This document shows, one piece after another, positions 11,853 through 22,317 of a stretch of 64,000 nucleotides of DNA. The notes beneath the pieces were generated by a model. The model was given only the letters and a program-made list of their open reading frames with translations. It was not told the DNA's origin and did no database searches. Source of the DNA: Paenibacillus sp. PCH8 (lineage in GTDB: Bacteria > Bacillota > Bacilli > Paenibacillales > Paenibacillaceae); NCBI RefSeq assembly GCF_002968835.1, contig NZ_PKQK01000001.1, forward strand, positions 2,108,001 to 2,172,000, given 5' to 3'. A program made the translations under genes and the position numbers. The stretch's first letter is position 1. Each line of letters opens with the position of its first letter.

Positions 11853-12518
11853 GTGGGCCAAAAGGTAAATCCAGTCGGACTCCGTGTCGGAATCATCCGT
11901 GACTGGGAATCTAAGTGGTATGCAGGCAAAGACTTCGGTGAGCTTTTGATGGAAGACGTGAGAATTCGTGAATTCCTGAAAAATAAATTGAAAGACTCCG
12001 CTTTATCTCGTGTTGAAATTGAGAGAGCGGCTAACCGCGTAAACGTAACGATTCACACTGCTAAACCAGGTATGGTTATTGGTAAGGGTGGTTCGGAAGT
12101 TGAAAATCTTCGTAACCAAATTACGAAAATTTCCGGCGGTAAAAAAGTACACATTAACATCTCTGAAATTAAGAACCAAGATCTGGACGCTATTCTTGTA
12201 GCTGAAAGCATTGCACAACAATTGGAACGTCGCGTTTCTTTCCGTCGTGCTCTGAAACAAGCAATTCAAAGAACTATGCGCTCTGGTGCTAAAGGTATTA
12301 AAACTCAAGTAGGCGGACGTCTTGGCGGTGCTGAGATTGCACGTTCTGAAGGCTACAGCGAAGGAACTGTTCCACTGCACACACTGCGTGCTGACATTGA
12401 CTATGGTACTGCAGAGGCTCATACTACTTACGGACTTATCGGCGTAAAAGTATGGATCTATCGTGGAGAGGTTCTTCCTACGGCTAAGAAACAAGCTGCT
12501 AAGGAAGGAGGCAACTAA
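11853..12518 (+). CDS. rpsC: 30S ribosomal protein S3
   Basis: A 221-residue protein at the mRNA entry channel with helicase-like activity in the 30S. The KH domain motif [13 protein letters not shown] and the C-terminal block [11 protein letters not shown] are present. The start is GTG at 11853 behind GAAGGAGGGG, giving the usual [13 protein letters not shown]. Only two bases separate it from rplP, whose ribosome binding site lies inside the end of rpsC. Confidence 0.97.
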   Translation: MGQKVNPVGLRVGIIRDWESKWYAGKDFGELLMEDVRIREFLKNKLKDSALSRVEIERAANRVNVTIHTAKPGMVIGKGGSEVENLRNQITKISGGKKVHINISEIKNQDLDAILVAESIAQQLERRVSFRRALKQAIQRTMRSGAKGIKTQVGGRLGGAEIARSEGYSEGTVPLHTLRADIDYGTAEAHTTYGLIGVKVWIYRGEVLPTAKKQAAKEGGN

Positions 12519-12520
12519 TC

Positions 12521-12955
12521 ATGTTGGTACCAAAACGCGTAAAACACCGTAAGCAACAACGTGGACATATGAAAGGCCAAGCTAAAGGCGGAACAACGCT
12601 GAACTTTGGCGAATATGGTCTGCAAGCTACGGAACCGGCTTGGATTACGAACCGTCAGATCGAAGCGGCTCGTATTGCGATGACTCGTTACATCAAACGT
12701 GGTGGTAAAGTCTGGATTAAAATTTTCCCGGATAAACCAATCACTCAAAAGCCTCTCGAGGTTCGGATGGGTAGCGGTAAAGGTAACGTAGAAAAATGGG
12801 TTGCAGTAGTGAAACCTGGTAAGATCATGTTTGAACTTGCTGGTGTACCGGAGGAAATTGCACGCGAAGCAATGCGCCTTGCCGCTCACAAACTGCCAAT
12901 CAAAACGAAGTTCGTGAAACGTGAAGAATTGGGTGGTGAAGCAAATGAAAGCTAG
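12521..12955 (+). CDS. rplP: 50S ribosomal protein L16
   Basis: A 144-residue protein near the A site of the 50S subunit, a late assembly protein. The N-terminus [19 protein letters not shown] and the block [16 protein letters not shown] are typical. AAGGAGG at the end of rpsC serves as ribosome binding site. Its last 11 bases overlap the rpmC start. Confidence 0.97.
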   Translation: MLVPKRVKHRKQQRGHMKGQAKGGTTLNFGEYGLQATEPAWITNRQIEAARIAMTRYIKRGGKVWIKIFPDKPITQKPLEVRMGSGKGNVEKWVAVVKPGKIMFELAGVPEEIAREAMRLAAHKLPIKTKFVKREELGGEANES

Positions 12956-13145
12956 TGAATTTCGCAACCTAACCTCTGCTGAAATCGAGCAAAAGATTGC
13001 CGGATTTAAAGAAGAACTCTTTAACCTCCGCTTTCAACTCGCTACCGGTCAGCTGGATAACCCGACTCGAATCCGTGATGTGCGGAAAGAAATAGCTCGT
13101 GCTAAAACCATTATCCGTGAAAGAGAACTGGGAATCGTTAATTAG
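12945..13145 (+). CDS. rpmC: 50S ribosomal protein L29
   Basis: A 66-residue helical-hairpin protein at the 50S exit tunnel. [17 protein letters not shown] and [18 protein letters not shown] are diagnostic. A start at 12921 is possible in frame, but GGTGGTGAAGC before the ATG at 12945 and the family length favour 12945. It overlaps rplP by 11 bases, so translation of the two is probably coupled. Confidence 0.95.
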   Translation: MKASEFRNLTSAEIEQKIAGFKEELFNLRFQLATGQLDNPTRIRDVRKEIARAKTIIRERELGIVN

Positions 13146-13189
13146 GGATTGGATATATAATCCGTCCGTAATCAGGAAGGAGGCTAACA

Positions 13190-13456
13190 ATGAGCGTAGA
13201 ACGTAACGCACGTAAAGTGCAAACCGGTAAAGTGGTCAGCGATAAAATGGATAAAACGATTGTTGTTGCTGTAGAAACTTACAAAAAACACAACTTGTAC
13301 CATAAGCGCATCAAGGTTACTAAAAAATTCAAAGCACATGACGAAGAAAACACTGCGAAAATCGGTGACACGGTGAAAATCATGGAGACTCGTCCGCTTT
13401 CGAAAGATAAACGCTGGAGACTTACTGAAATCGTAGAAAAAGCGGTTATCATCTAA
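13190..13456 (+). CDS. rpsQ: 30S ribosomal protein S17
   Basis: An 88-residue OB-fold protein that binds the 5' domain of 16S rRNA early in assembly. The blocks [17 protein letters not shown] and [18 protein letters not shown] are diagnostic. GGAAGGAGG precedes the ATG. It is 44 bases after rpmC and 35 bases before rplN, in the normal spc-side order. Confidence 0.97.
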   Translation: MSVERNARKVQTGKVVSDKMDKTIVVAVETYKKHNLYHKRIKVTKKFKAHDEENTAKIGDTVKIMETRPLSKDKRWRLTEIVEKAVII

Positions 13457-13491
13457 TGCATCAGCAGCATAGCTGAAAGGAGGAATACTAA

Positions 13492-13860
13492 ATGATTCAA
13501 CCATTTACACGTTTGACTGTGGCTGACAACTCCGGTGCGAAGGAACTGATGTGTATCCGCGTACTCGGCGGTACGGGACGTCGTACAGCTCAAATCGGTG
13601 ATCTGATCGTTTGTTCTGTTAAACAAGCAACACCAGGCGGCGTTGTCAAAAAAGGTGATGTAGTTAGAGCGGTTGTCGTTCGTACGAAACGTTCTGTACG
13701 TCGTAAAGACGGTTCCTACATCGGTTTTGATGAAAATGCAGCGGTTGTTGTAAAAGACGACAGAAGCCCACGCGGAACACGTATTTTCGGACCTGTTGCT
13801 CGTGAACTTCGCGACAAAGATTTCATGAAAATCGTTTCCTTGGCCCCAGAAGTTATCTAA
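13492..13860 (+). CDS. rplN: 50S ribosomal protein L14
   Basis: A 122-residue 50S protein at the subunit interface that contributes to bridges with 16S rRNA. The N-terminus [19 protein letters not shown] and the C-terminal block [18 protein letters not shown] are typical. GAAAGGAGG precedes the ATG at 13492. Length and order are normal. Confidence 0.98.
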   Translation: MIQPFTRLTVADNSGAKELMCIRVLGGTGRRTAQIGDLIVCSVKQATPGGVVKKGDVVRAVVVRTKRSVRRKDGSYIGFDENAAVVVKDDRSPRGTRIFGPVARELRDKDFMKIVSLAPEVI

Positions 13861-13899
13861 AGCTTAATCTCGTGATGTTAGAAACAGGAGGTGTACGAA

Positions 13900-14253
13900 A
13901 TGCCAAGAGTGAAAAAAGTTCTGGAATCCCATAACAACAAACTTCACGTTAAAAAGGAAGATACGGTTATGGTAATCAGCGGTAAGGACAAAGGTAAAAA
14001 AGGTCGTGTTATCGCTGCTTATCCTCGTGAGAACCGCGTCCTTGTGGAAGGTGTTAACATGGTTAAAAAACACCAGAAGCCTAACCAGCAAAATCCGCAA
14101 GGCGGCATTATCGAGAAGGAAGCTCCGATTCACGTTTCCAACGTAATGCACATCGATCCAAAGAGCGGAAAAGTAACCCGTGTAGGTTACAAAGTGTTGG
14201 ATAACGGAAAGAAAGTGCGCGTTGCTAAACGATCCGGAGAAATTATCGACTAA
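13900..14253 (+). CDS. rplX: 50S ribosomal protein L24
   Basis: A 117-residue protein that starts 50S assembly at the 5' end of 23S rRNA. The KOW motif region [20 protein letters not shown] lies near the N-terminus, followed by [22 protein letters not shown] at 13891 is in frame but lies within the ribosome binding site CAGGAGGTG, so the ATG at 13900 is the better start. It is slightly longer than the 103-residue B. subtilis protein, with extra basic residues at the N-terminus. Confidence 0.96.
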   Translation: MPRVKKVLESHNNKLHVKKEDTVMVISGKDKGKKGRVIAAYPRENRVLVEGVNMVKKHQKPNQQNPQGGIIEKEAPIHVSNVMHIDPKSGKVTRVGYKVLDNGKKVRVAKRSGEIID

Positions 14254-14285
14254 TTGAACCGAATGAGAAAGGAGGGCTATGATTC

Positions 14286-14828
14286 ATGGCATCAAGAATG
14301 AAAGAACGTTACCTGCAAGAAATCGCTCCTGCTTTGATGCAGAAGTTTAACTATACAACGGTTATGCAAGTGCCGAAAGTCGAGAAAATCGTTATCAACA
14401 TGGGTGTGGGCGATGCTGTCCAGAACTCCAAAGTGTTGGATTCCGCAGTAAGCGATTTGCAACTGATCACAGGTCAAAAACCTGTAGTCACTCGTGCAAA
14501 AAAATCTATCGCAGGTTTCAAACTGCGTGAGAATATGCCTATCGGTGCGAAAGTTACATTGCGCGGCGAGCGTATGTACTATTTCCTCGATAAATTGTTG
14601 AACGTCACGCTTCCTCGTGTCCGCGACTTCCGCGGTGTATCGAGCAAAGCTTTTGACGGACGTGGTAACTATACACTGGGTCTGAAAGAGCAACTGATCT
14701 TCCCAGAGATCGAGTACGACAAAGTAGACAAAGTCCGCGGTATGGATATTGTCATTGTAACAACGGCGAAAACAGACGAAGAGTCCCGCGAATTGCTCAC
14801 GCAAATGGGAATGCCTTTCGTTAAGTAA
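14286..14828 (+). CDS. rplE: 50S ribosomal protein L5
   Basis: A 180-residue protein that binds 5S rRNA and contacts tRNA in the P site. Conserved blocks are [38 protein letters not shown] and [28 protein letters not shown] precedes the ATG at 14286; a second ATG four codons later is possible but less well placed. It is 32 bases after rplX. Confidence 0.97.
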   Translation: MASRMKERYLQEIAPALMQKFNYTTVMQVPKVEKIVINMGVGDAVQNSKVLDSAVSDLQLITGQKPVVTRAKKSIAGFKLRENMPIGAKVTLRGERMYYFLDKLLNVTLPRVRDFRGVSSKAFDGRGNYTLGLKEQLIFPEIEYDKVDKVRGMDIVIVTTAKTDEESRELLTQMGMPFVK

Positions 14829-14901
14829 TGTTAGCATAACGTTTCCGGGTGTCTGGAAAGACTCCCTTTTCTCCGAAATTATTTAGGAGGTGTCAGGCTA
14901 A

Positions 14902-15087
14902 GTGGCAAAAACTTCGATGAAAGTCAAACAACAACGTACACCAAAGTTTAAAGTACGTGCATATACACGCTGTGAGCGTTGCGGACGTCCACATTCGGTC
15001 CTGCAAAAGTTTAAAATTTGCAGAATTTGCTTCCGTGAATTAGCTTATAAAGGCCAGATTCCTGGCGTGAAAAAAGCAAGCTGGTAA
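14902..15087 (+). CDS. rpsZ: 30S ribosomal protein S14, zinc-binding type
   Basis: A 61-residue S14 of the short zinc-binding form. The four zinc ligands are C24, C27, C40 and C43 (CERC and CRIC). The start is GTG at 14902 behind TTAGGAGGTG. In Bacillus a zinc-free paralogue replaces this form under zinc limitation; no such paralogue lies in the window. It sits between rplE and rpsH as in the spc operon. Confidence 0.97.
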   Translation: MAKTSMKVKQQRTPKFKVRAYTRCERCGRPHSVLQKFKICRICFRELAYKGQIPGVKKASW

Positions 15088-15119
15088 AAAGTCCTGAACG
15101 GGAAGGAGGTTAACTCACA

Positions 15120-15518
15120 ATGACTATGTCTGATCCAATTGCAGATATGCTTACTCGTATTCGTAACGCGAACACTGTTCGTCACGAAACGGTAGAAATG
15201 CCTGCTTCGACAATGAAAAAACAAATCGCCGATATCCTGAAGCGTGAAGGTTTCATCCGTGACGCTGAAGTTATCGATGATAACAAACAAGGGATTATCC
15301 GTGTTTTCCTGAAATACGGTCAAAATAACGAGCGCGTTATCACTGGTCTGAAAAGAATCAGTAAACCTGGTCTTCGTGTTTACACGAAAAGCAACGAAGT
15401 ACCTCGTGTACTTGGTGGCCTGGGAATCGCAATCATCTCGACATCTAAAGGTATCATGACGGACAAAGAAGCTCGTCAATCGAAATCCGGCGGAGAAGTC
15501 GTTTGCTACGTTTGGTAA
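15120..15518 (+). CDS. rpsH: 30S ribosomal protein S8
   Basis: A 132-residue protein that binds the central domain of 16S r[21 protein letters not shown] and the C-terminal GGEVVCYVW are diagnostic. In E. coli S8 represses the spc operon by binding mRNA that mimics its rRNA site; the 73-base rplE-rpsZ gap could be inspected for such a site. GGAAGGAGG precedes the ATG at 15120. Confidence 0.97.
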   Translation: MTMSDPIADMLTRIRNANTVRHETVEMPASTMKKQIADILKREGFIRDAEVIDDNKQGIIRVFLKYGQNNERVITGLKRISKPGLRVYTKSNEVPRVLGGLGIAIISTSKGIMTDKEARQSKSGGEVVCYVW

Positions 15519-15548
15519 TATAACGTCACAAGATAGGAGGTGCAACAT

Positions 15549-16091
15549 ATGTCTCGTATTGGTCGCAAACCAATTACAGTACCAAGTGGTGTAGACATCA
15601 CCCTGGACAACACCGTTATTACGGTAAAAGGACCCAAAGGAACTTTGACTCGTGAGCTTCATAAAGACATGAAGGTTACAGTTGAAAATAACGAAATCAC
15701 AGTTGTGCGTCCTTCCGATAACAAAACTCACCGTTCTTTGCACGGCACAACGCGTAGCGTTGTTAACAATATGGTGAGTGGCGTTACTGAAGGTTTCTCA
15801 AAATCTCTGGAGTTGGTTGGGGTTGGATATCGTGCAAGCAAATCCGGAGATAAAATCGTTCTGAACGTTGGCTACTCTCACCCGGTTGAAATTACACCGG
15901 AAGCGGGAATCGAATTCGAAGTACCTGTGAATACGAAAATCATCGTTCGCGGAATTGACAAAGAGCGTGTAGGTGCTTACGCTGCTAAAATCCGTTCCGT
16001 TCGTGAACCTGAACCGTACAAAGGTAAAGGTATTAAATATGAAGGCGAGCGTATCATCCGTAAGGAAGGTAAAGCCGGTAAGAAGAAATAA
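15549..16091 (+). CDS. rplF: 50S ribosomal protein L6
   Basis: A 180-residue protein near the factor-binding site of the 50S subunit, built of two similar domains. [17 protein letters not shown] and the C-terminal [20 protein letters not shown] are typical. A GTG at 15540 is in frame but lies inside the TAGGAGGTG ribosome binding site, so the ATG at 15549 is chosen. An unusually long 117-base gap follows, holding a small hairpin (TGGCTTC with GAAGCCA near 16158-16176). Confidence 0.97.
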   Translation: MSRIGRKPITVPSGVDITLDNTVITVKGPKGTLTRELHKDMKVTVENNEITVVRPSDNKTHRSLHGTTRSVVNNMVSGVTEGFSKSLELVGVGYRASKSGDKIVLNVGYSHPVEITPEAGIEFEVPVNTKIIVRGIDKERVGAYAAKIRSVREPEPYKGKGIKYEGERIIRKEGKAGKKK

Positions 16092-16208
16092 GATTTCTCT
16101 TACCGCCTTTGCGCGGCTTTCGGTTTGCTTGCTTCGTGTGTATCTAATATACTTCGTGGCTTCCAATATGAAGCCAGCGAGGTAACCTGAAAGGAGTGAA
16201 TCCCTGAG

Positions 16209-16577
16209 ATGATTACGAAACCAGATAAAAATAAGGCTCGTCTGAAAAGACACCTTCGTGTTCGTAAGAAAATCCAAGGAACGGCAGCACGTCCTCGTTT
16301 GAACGTATTCCGTTCTGGTAAACATATGTATGCGCAAATCATCGATGATGTAGCTGGTGTAACAATCGCTTCCGCGTCTACCGTAGACAAAGAATTGAGC
16401 AGCGACATTCAAAATGGTGCATCTGTTGAATCAGCTCGTAAAGTCGGCGAACTCGTTGCTAAACGTGCGAAAGATAAAGGTGTTTCCAACATCGTATTTG
16501 ACCGTAGCGGATATCTGTACCATGGTCGTATCGCAGCATTGGCTGAAGCGGCTCGTGAAGCAGGACTTGAGTTTTAA
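16209..16577 (+). CDS. rplR: 50S ribosomal protein L18
   Basis: A 122-residue protein that, with L5, anchors 5S rRNA in the central protuberance. Conserved blocks are [18 protein letters not shown] and [29 protein letters not shown] precedes the ATG at 16209. The gene follows rplF after 117 bases, longer than most gaps in this cluster, with no clear promoter in it. Confidence 0.97.
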   Translation: MITKPDKNKARLKRHLRVRKKIQGTAARPRLNVFRSGKHMYAQIIDDVAGVTIASASTVDKELSSDIQNGASVESARKVGELVAKRAKDKGVSNIVFDRSGYLYHGRIAALAEAAREAGLEF

Positions 16578-16604
16578 GATATTTTTCAAAAGGAGGTTAA
16601 CGAC

Positions 16605-17102
16605 TTGCGTGTAGATCCGAATACTTTGGAACTGACTGAAAGAGTTGTAAATATTAATCGCGTAGCTAAAGTAGTAAAAGGCGGACGCCGTTTCAGCTTT
16701 AGCGCACTGGTTGTAGTCGGCGACGGCAACGGCTGGGTTGGCGCTGGTATCGGTAAAGCGGGCGAAGTACCTGATGCAATTCGCAAAGGTATTGAAGACG
16801 CTAAGAAAAACCTTATACACGTTCCACTCGTAGGAACTTCGATTCCTCACTTGGTAACAGGTAAGTTCGGCGCAGGACGCGTTCTGTTGAAACCAGCATC
16901 TGAAGGTACTGGTGTTATCGCTGGTGGTCCTGTACGTGCGGTTCTTGAACTTGCTGGTGTAGGTGACATTTTGACAAAATCTCTGGGTTCTTCGAATTCC
17001 ATGAACATGGTCAATGCGACTTTGGAAGGTTTGTCCCGTTTGAAGCGTGCTGAAGACGTGGCTAAACTGCGCGGAAAATCCGTCGAAGAGCTTTTGGGTT
17101 AA
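16605..17102 (+). CDS. rpsE: 30S ribosomal protein S5
   Basis: A 165-residue protein of the 30S body at the mRNA entry site; changes in its N-terminal loop give spectinomycin resistance in other bacteria. That loop ([19 protein letters not shown]) looks wild type. The start codon is TTG at 16605, the only well-placed start: AAAGGAGG lies 8 bases upstream and the product begins with the expected [15 protein letters not shown]. It is 27 bases after rplR. Confidence 0.96.
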   Translation: MRVDPNTLELTERVVNINRVAKVVKGGRRFSFSALVVVGDGNGWVGAGIGKAGEVPDAIRKGIEDAKKNLIHVPLVGTSIPHLVTGKFGAGRVLLKPASEGTGVIAGGPVRAVLELAGVGDILTKSLGSSNSMNMVNATLEGLSRLKRAEDVAKLRGKSVEELLG

Positions 17103-17114
17103 GGAGGGAATCTC

Positions 17115-17300
17115 ATGGCTAAATTAGAAATTACCCTCGTCCGTAGCTTGATCGGACGTCCGGAGACGCAAAGAACAACTGTGAAAACATTGGGTTTGCG
17201 CAAAATCAACAGCAAAGTGGTTCAAAACGATAATCCTGCCATCCGTGGTATGATTAACAAAGTAAGCCACTTGGTAGCTGTTAAAGAAGTAGAAGCTTAA
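17115..17300 (+). CDS. rpmD: 50S ribosomal protein L30
   Basis: A 61-residue 50S protein. [20 protein letters not shown] and the VRKTVQ-like stretch [15 protein letters not shown] are diagnostic of the short bacterial form. TAAGGAGGG at the rpsE stop serves as ribosome binding site. It is 12 bases after rpsE and 43 bases before rplO. Confidence 0.97.
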   Translation: MAKLEITLVRSLIGRPETQRTTVKTLGLRKINSKVVQNDNPAIRGMINKVSHLVAVKEVEA

Positions 17301-17343
17301 TAACGGGTTAATCCCACAAATCTTTAAGGAGGTGCAACGAACG

Positions 17344-17784
17344 ATGAAGTTACATGAGCTTTCACCATCACCTGGATCCCGCAAAGAGCGTAAGCGTGTT
17401 GGTCGCGGTCCAAGTAGTGGTACAGGTAAAACATCAGGTCGCGGTCACAAAGGACAAAACTCTCGTTCTGGCGGTGGTGTACGTCCAGGCTTCGAAGGTG
17501 GACAAAATCCATTGTATCGTCGATTGCCAAAACGCGGTTTCGTAAACCCAACTCGCAAAGAATATGCAGTTGTGAATATTGAAGACCTGAACAGTTTGGC
17601 TGAGGGTACTGAAGTAACTCCAGAATTTTTGATGACGAACGGCGTAGTTAAAAACGCTAAATCCGGAATCAAAATCCTGGGTAACGGTGAAGTCACTGTG
17701 AAGCTGACTGTTAAAGCTAATAAATTTTCTCAATCTGCGGTAGAGAAAATTGAAGCTGCCGGCGGTACAACCGAGGTGATTTAA
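17344..17784 (+). CDS. rplO: 50S ribosomal protein L15
   Basis: A 146-residue late-assembly 50S protein with the usual glycine- and arginine-rich N-terminal extension ([20 protein letters not shown]) that threads through 23S rRNA. A GTG at 17332 is in frame but overlaps the AAGGAGGTG ribosome binding site, so ATG 17344 is chosen. The stop codon overlaps the secY start by one base (TAATG), coupling L15 and SecY synthesis. Confidence 0.97.
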   Translation: MKLHELSPSPGSRKERKRVGRGPSSGTGKTSGRGHKGQNSRSGGGVRPGFEGGQNPLYRRLPKRGFVNPTRKEYAVVNIEDLNSLAEGTEVTPEFLMTNGVVKNAKSGIKILGNGEVTVKLTVKANKFSQSAVEKIEAAGGTTEVI

Positions 17785-19082
17785 TGTTCAAGACCCTAAA
17801 GAATATCTGGCGGGTTGAGGATCTGCGCAAAAGGGTATTATTTACCCTTTTTGTACTGATCATTTACCGCATCGGCTCCTTTGTCCCCGTTCCGGGCGTT
17901 AACAAAGATGTGTTCGAAGCGACAAATTCTGCGGGTAAAGAAGTTTTTGGACTTCTCAATACGTTCTCGGGTGGAGCACTGTTCCAGTTCTCGATTTTTG
18001 CGCTCGGGATCGTTCCTTACATCACTGCGTCAATCATAGTACAGTTGCTTTCCATGGACGTTATTCCTAAATTAGCGGAGTGGGCAAAGCAAGGTGAACA
18101 AGGTAAGAAGAAATCTGCACAATTGACCCGTTATTTAACCATTGGGCTGGCATTAATTCAAGCGTTTGGTACGTCAATCGGCTTCAACCGCTTGTACAAT
18201 ACAGACATGATTCCTAACGCAACATTTGCAGATTATATCTTGATCGCGATTGTACTTACGGCCGGTACTTCATTCCTGATGTGGCTTGGTGAGCAGATCA
18301 CCGAGAAGGGCATAGGAAACGGTATTTCGATCTTGATCTTTGCGGGTATCTTATCCACGGTGCCTAATATTATCAAACAAACAGTCGAATCCGACTTCAT
18401 TCAACCTGACCAACTGTTTATGAATATTCTTAAGGGTGTTATCATCGCAATCGTTATTGTGCTGATCATCATAGGGGTCATTTACATTCAGCAGGCGATT
18501 CGGAAAATTCCGGTACAGTACGCTAAACGTGTCGTAGGAAACAAAATGTACGGTGGACAGAATACACATATCCCGCTGAAAATTAATGCAGCAGGTGTTA
18601 TCCCTGTTATCTTTGCATCATCGCTGTTGATGTTCCCAACGATCATCGCCAACTTCTGGGCAGATCGCTTATGGGCACAATGGATCGGACAGAATCTGAC
18701 TACACACAAACCTCTTGGAATGTTGTTGTATGTCGTGATGATCTTCGGTTTCACATTCTTCTATACTTTCGTACAGATGAATCCACAGCAGATGGCTGAT
18801 AATATGAAAAAGAACGGCGGTTATATCCCAGGCATTCGCCCGGGTAAAGCAACCGAGAAATATCTGACCCGTGTCATGACCCGTTTGACAATGGCCGGAG
18901 CCATCTTCTTGGCAGCCATTTCCGTTCTGCCTGTAATCTTAGGGGCACTTTCTGGTTTGCCTCAATCAGCGCAAATTGGAGGAACATCCCTCCTGATCGT
19001 TATCGGTGTTGCGCTGGATACGATGAAGCAAATCGAAAGCCAATTGATCAAACGCCACTACAAAGGTTTTATCAATAAATAG
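17784..19082 (+). CDS. secY: protein translocase subunit SecY
   Basis: A 432-residue membrane protein that forms the protein-conducting channel with SecE and SecG. Ten hydrophobic segments can be followed from residue 18 to about 410. Diagnostic stretches are GGALFQFSIFALGIVPYI, the cytosolic loop KIPVQYAKRVVGNKMYGG and FYTFVQMNPQQMADNMKKNG. The ATG overlaps the rplO stop, and GAGGTG just upstream serves as binding site. A strong hairpin at 19084 separates it from adk. Confidence 0.98.
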   Translation: MFKTLKNIWRVEDLRKRVLFTLFVLIIYRIGSFVPVPGVNKDVFEATNSAGKEVFGLLNTFSGGALFQFSIFALGIVPYITASIIVQLLSMDVIPKLAEWAKQGEQGKKKSAQLTRYLTIGLALIQAFGTSIGFNRLYNTDMIPNATFADYILIAIVLTAGTSFLMWLGEQITEKGIGNGISILIFAGILSTVPNIIKQTVESDFIQPDQLFMNILKGVIIAIVIVLIIIGVIYIQQAIRKIPVQYAKRVVGNKMYGGQNTHIPLKINAAGVIPVIFASSLLMFPTIIANFWADRLWAQWIGQNLTTHKPLGMLLYVVMIFGFTFFYTFVQMNPQQMADNMKKNGGYIPGIRPGKATEKYLTRVMTRLTMAGAIFLAAISVLPVILGALSGLPQSAQIGGTSLLIVIGVALDTMKQIESQLIKRHYKGFINK

Positions 19083-19083
19083 G

Positions 19084-19128
19084 CAATAGGTACCGGTCAA
19101 GTTAAGATTTACTTGCCGGCACCTATTG
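19084..19128 (+). terminator. long hairpin between secY and adk (attenuator or processing site)
   Basis: The arms 19084-19102 and 19111-19128 pair almost completely (CAATAGGT at one end with ACCTATTG at the other), with one extra base and one wobble. No strong T-run follows, so partial termination or mRNA processing is more likely than a full stop. It divides the spc cluster at a functionally natural point. Confidence 0.55.
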
Positions 19129-19166
19129 TGCTGTTTGTTGATGTAGGGTAGTCTTGGAGGGAGTGA

Positions 19167-19817
<651 letters not shown>

Positions 19818-19820
19818 TTG

Positions 19821-20573
19821 ATGATCATTGGTAAGTCCGAAACGGAACTGGGCTTGATGAGGGAAGCAGGGAGAATTGTTGCGGAAACGCATCATCTCTT
19901 GGCAGAGCATATCGCTCCCGGTATTACGACTGGAGAACTTGACCATATGGCAGATCAATACATCCGCAGTCAAGGAGCTGTGCCGTCTTTCAAAGGTTAT
20001 AACGGTTTCCCTGCCAGTGTGTGCGCTTCAGTAAATGAAGAATTGGTACATGGATTTCCCGGCAAACGCAAGTTGAACGAGGGCGATATCGTTACGTTTG
20101 ACATTGGCGCGCAGTACCAGGGGTATCATGGAGATTCCGCCTGGACTTATCCGGTCGGCCGTATTTCCGAAGAAGCCCGTCGTCTTCTGGACGTTACCGA
20201 GGCTTCGTTATACGCAGGTCTGGCGCTGGTAAAACCGGACGTTCGCTTGTTTACAATATCTCATGCGATTCAGAAATATATTGAAGATGAAGGGTTCTCC
20301 GTGGTTCGTGAATATGTCGGTCACGGCATAGGCGCAGATTTGCACGAGGAACCAAAGATTCCGAACTATGGTCTTCCTGATCGGGGACCACGGCTTAAAG
20401 CGGGCATGGTGCTGGCCATAGAGCCGATGGTTAACGTAGGTAGACGGTATGTGAAAACGTTGGAAGATAACTGGACTGTCGTCACAGTTGATGGAACGTT
20501 ATGTGCCCACTTTGAACACACCGTAGCAGTTACACCAGATGGTATGGAAATTTTCACGAAACTGAATGCGTAG
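19821..20573 (+). CDS. map: methionine aminopeptidase, type I
   Basis: A 250-residue metalloenzyme that removes the N-terminal methionine from new proteins. Metal-ligand motifs are visible: [19 protein letters not shown] (two Asp), [12 protein letters not shown] (His) and EPMVNVG (Glu), plus FEHTVAVT near the end. A TTG directly before (19818) is also in frame; the ATG at 19821 is preferred. It is followed after 10 bases by the KOW protein gene. Confidence 0.96.
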   Translation: MIIGKSETELGLMREAGRIVAETHHLLAEHIAPGITTGELDHMADQYIRSQGAVPSFKGYNGFPASVCASVNEELVHGFPGKRKLNEGDIVTFDIGAQYQGYHGDSAWTYPVGRISEEARRLLDVTEASLYAGLALVKPDVRLFTISHAIQKYIEDEGFSVVREYVGHGIGADLHEEPKIPNYGLPDRGPRLKAGMVLAIEPMVNVGRRYVKTLEDNWTVVTVDGTLCAHFEHTVAVTPDGMEIFTKLNA

Positions 20574-20583
20574 GTGATAAGGC

Positions 20584-20892
20584 ATGAACAATCAGTCTAA
20601 TCCGCAGCTCGGTCAACTTGTGAAGATCCGTAAAGGCCGCAATGCGGACCAAGCCGCAGTAATTGTTGCTATAGCGGACAGTAGGTTCGTATATATTGCG
20701 GATGGAGACAAACGTAAGTTTGATCAACCCAAGAAGAAGAGTCTTCTTCATCTTGAACTCCAGCCTATGATTAGCAGCGAGGTAGTAAACAGTTTAAACG
20801 AGTGTGGTCGGGTGACAAATGGAAAGCTCCGCTATGCGGTTCATTCGTTTCTGGAATCCACCAACATTCAAGCTGAAGAGAAAGGAGACTGA
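20584..20892 (+). CDS. KOW-domain RNA-binding protein (L14e-like, YbzG-type)
   Basis: A 102-residue protein whose first half reads as a KOW/L14e-like fold (GQLVKIRKGRNADQAAVIVA, then ADGDKRKFDQPKKKS). A gene of this type sits between map and infA in Bacillus as well, which supports the identification. RNA binding is inferred from the fold; the actual target is unknown. GTAGGTG precedes the ATG. The end lies three bases before infA, whose ribosome binding site (GAAAGGAG) is inside this gene. Confidence 0.8.
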   Translation: MNNQSNPQLGQLVKIRKGRNADQAAVIVAIADSRFVYIADGDKRKFDQPKKKSLLHLELQPMISSEVVNSLNECGRVTNGKLRYAVHSFLESTNIQAEEKGD

Positions 20893-20895
20893 CTA

Positions 20896-21111
20896 ATGGC
20901 CAAGGAAGATGTCATTGAAGTGGAAGGTACGGTTCTTGAACCGCTACCGAATGCAACGTTCAAGGTTGAGCTTGAGAACGGTCATCAAATTCTCGCTCAC
21001 GTTTCCGGGAAATTACGGATGCACTTTATTCGTATCCTGACTGGAGACAAAGTAGTTGTTCAGTTATCGCCTTACGATCTAACAAAAGGTCGTATAACTT
21101 ACCGTAAATAG
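20896..21111 (+). CDS. infA: translation initiation factor IF-1
   Basis: A 71-residue OB-fold protein that occupies the ribosomal A site during initiation. [20 protein letters not shown] and [14 protein letters not shown] are diagnostic. The usual RKHFIRIL stretch reads RMHFIRIL here. AAGGAGACTGACTA precedes the ATG. It is followed by a 152-base gap holding a repeated hairpin element ahead of rpmJ. Confidence 0.97.
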   Translation: MAKEDVIEVEGTVLEPLPNATFKVELENGHQILAHVSGKLRMHFIRILTGDKVVVQLSPYDLTKGRITYRK

Positions 21112-21138
21112 TAGTAGACAGTTGCAGTGAACTGTGAA

Positions 21139-21377
<239 letters not shown>

Positions 21378-21397
21378 AGAAGGGGGTGTAGCGTAAA

Positions 21398-21766
21398 ATG
21401 GCACGTATATCTGGTGTGGATTTGCCACGTGATAAGCGCGTTGAGATCGCCTTGACTTATATTTTCGGAATCGGTAAAACGACTTCCCAGAAAATTCTGA
21501 GCACAACAGGCATCAATCCGGACACTCGTGTTCGTGATTTGACGGAAGATGAAGTCGGCAAATTGCGTGAAAGTATCGATAAAGAGGTCAAAGTAGAAGG
21601 TGACCTGCGTCGAGAAATCTCTTTGAATATTAAACGTTTGACGGAGATCGGTTGTTACCGTGGAGTTCGTCATCGTCGTGGTCTGCCTGTTCGTGGACAA
21701 CGTACGAAAACGAATGCTCGTACTCGTAAAGGTCCTCGTCGTACAGTAGCGAACAAGAAAAAATAA
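21398..21766 (+). CDS. rpsM: 30S ribosomal protein S13
   Basis: A 122-residue protein of the 30S head that contacts the P-site tRNA and bridges to L5. [20 protein letters not shown] and the basic C-terminus [17 protein letters not shown] are diagnostic. GAAGGGGGTG precedes the ATG. It is 20 bases after rpmJ and 19 before rpsK. Confidence 0.98.
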   Translation: MARISGVDLPRDKRVEIALTYIFGIGKTTSQKILSTTGINPDTRVRDLTEDEVGKLRESIDKEVKVEGDLRREISLNIKRLTEIGCYRGVRHRRGLPVRGQRTKTNARTRKGPRRTVANKKK

Positions 21767-21785
21767 TAAGGGGGGATAAGAGAAA

Positions 21786-22181
21786 ATGGCTAAACCGAAA
21801 AAAGTCGTACGTACTAAACGTCGTGACCGTAAGAATATTGAATCTGGCGTGGCGCATATCCGTTCCACTTTCAATAACACTATCGTTACTATTACGGATC
21901 CTCACGGAAACGCAATTTCGTGGGCAAGCTCCGGCGGTCTCGGATTTAGAGGTTCCCGTAAATCGACTCCGTTTGCTGCACAAATGGCTGCTGAGACTGC
22001 TGCCAAAGCTGCAATGGAACATGGGATGAAAGCCGTTGAGGTTATGGTTAAAGGACCAGGCGCAGGCCGTGAAGCAGCGATCCGCTCTTTGCAAGCTGCT
22101 GGTCTTGAAGTTAACCTGATCAAAGACGTAACTCCAGTCCCGCATAACGGATGCCGTCCTCCAAAACGTCGTCGTGTCTAA
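21786..22181 (+). CDS. rpsK: 30S ribosomal protein S11
   Basis: A 131-residue protein of the 30S platform near the mRNA exit. Typical blocks are [40 protein letters not shown] and the basic end [22 protein letters not shown] precedes the ATG at 21786. A 136-base gap follows before rpoA; no convincing promoter was found there. Confidence 0.98.
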   Translation: MAKPKKVVRTKRRDRKNIESGVAHIRSTFNNTIVTITDPHGNAISWASSGGLGFRGSRKSTPFAAQMAAETAAKAAMEHGMKAVEVMVKGPGAGREAAIRSLQAAGLEVNLIKDVTPVPHNGCRPPKRRRV

Positions 22182-22317
22182 TGAGATTTGCCCCTGCGTG
22201 TGGTATATTTCCGGCACAATCTGCTAATAATGGTTGTTTAGGCATACTACTACATGTTTTCGCAAGAGAAGGTAAATGTTTCATAGAGGACCGACGTTTT
22301 GAAGGAGGGGTATTGCA

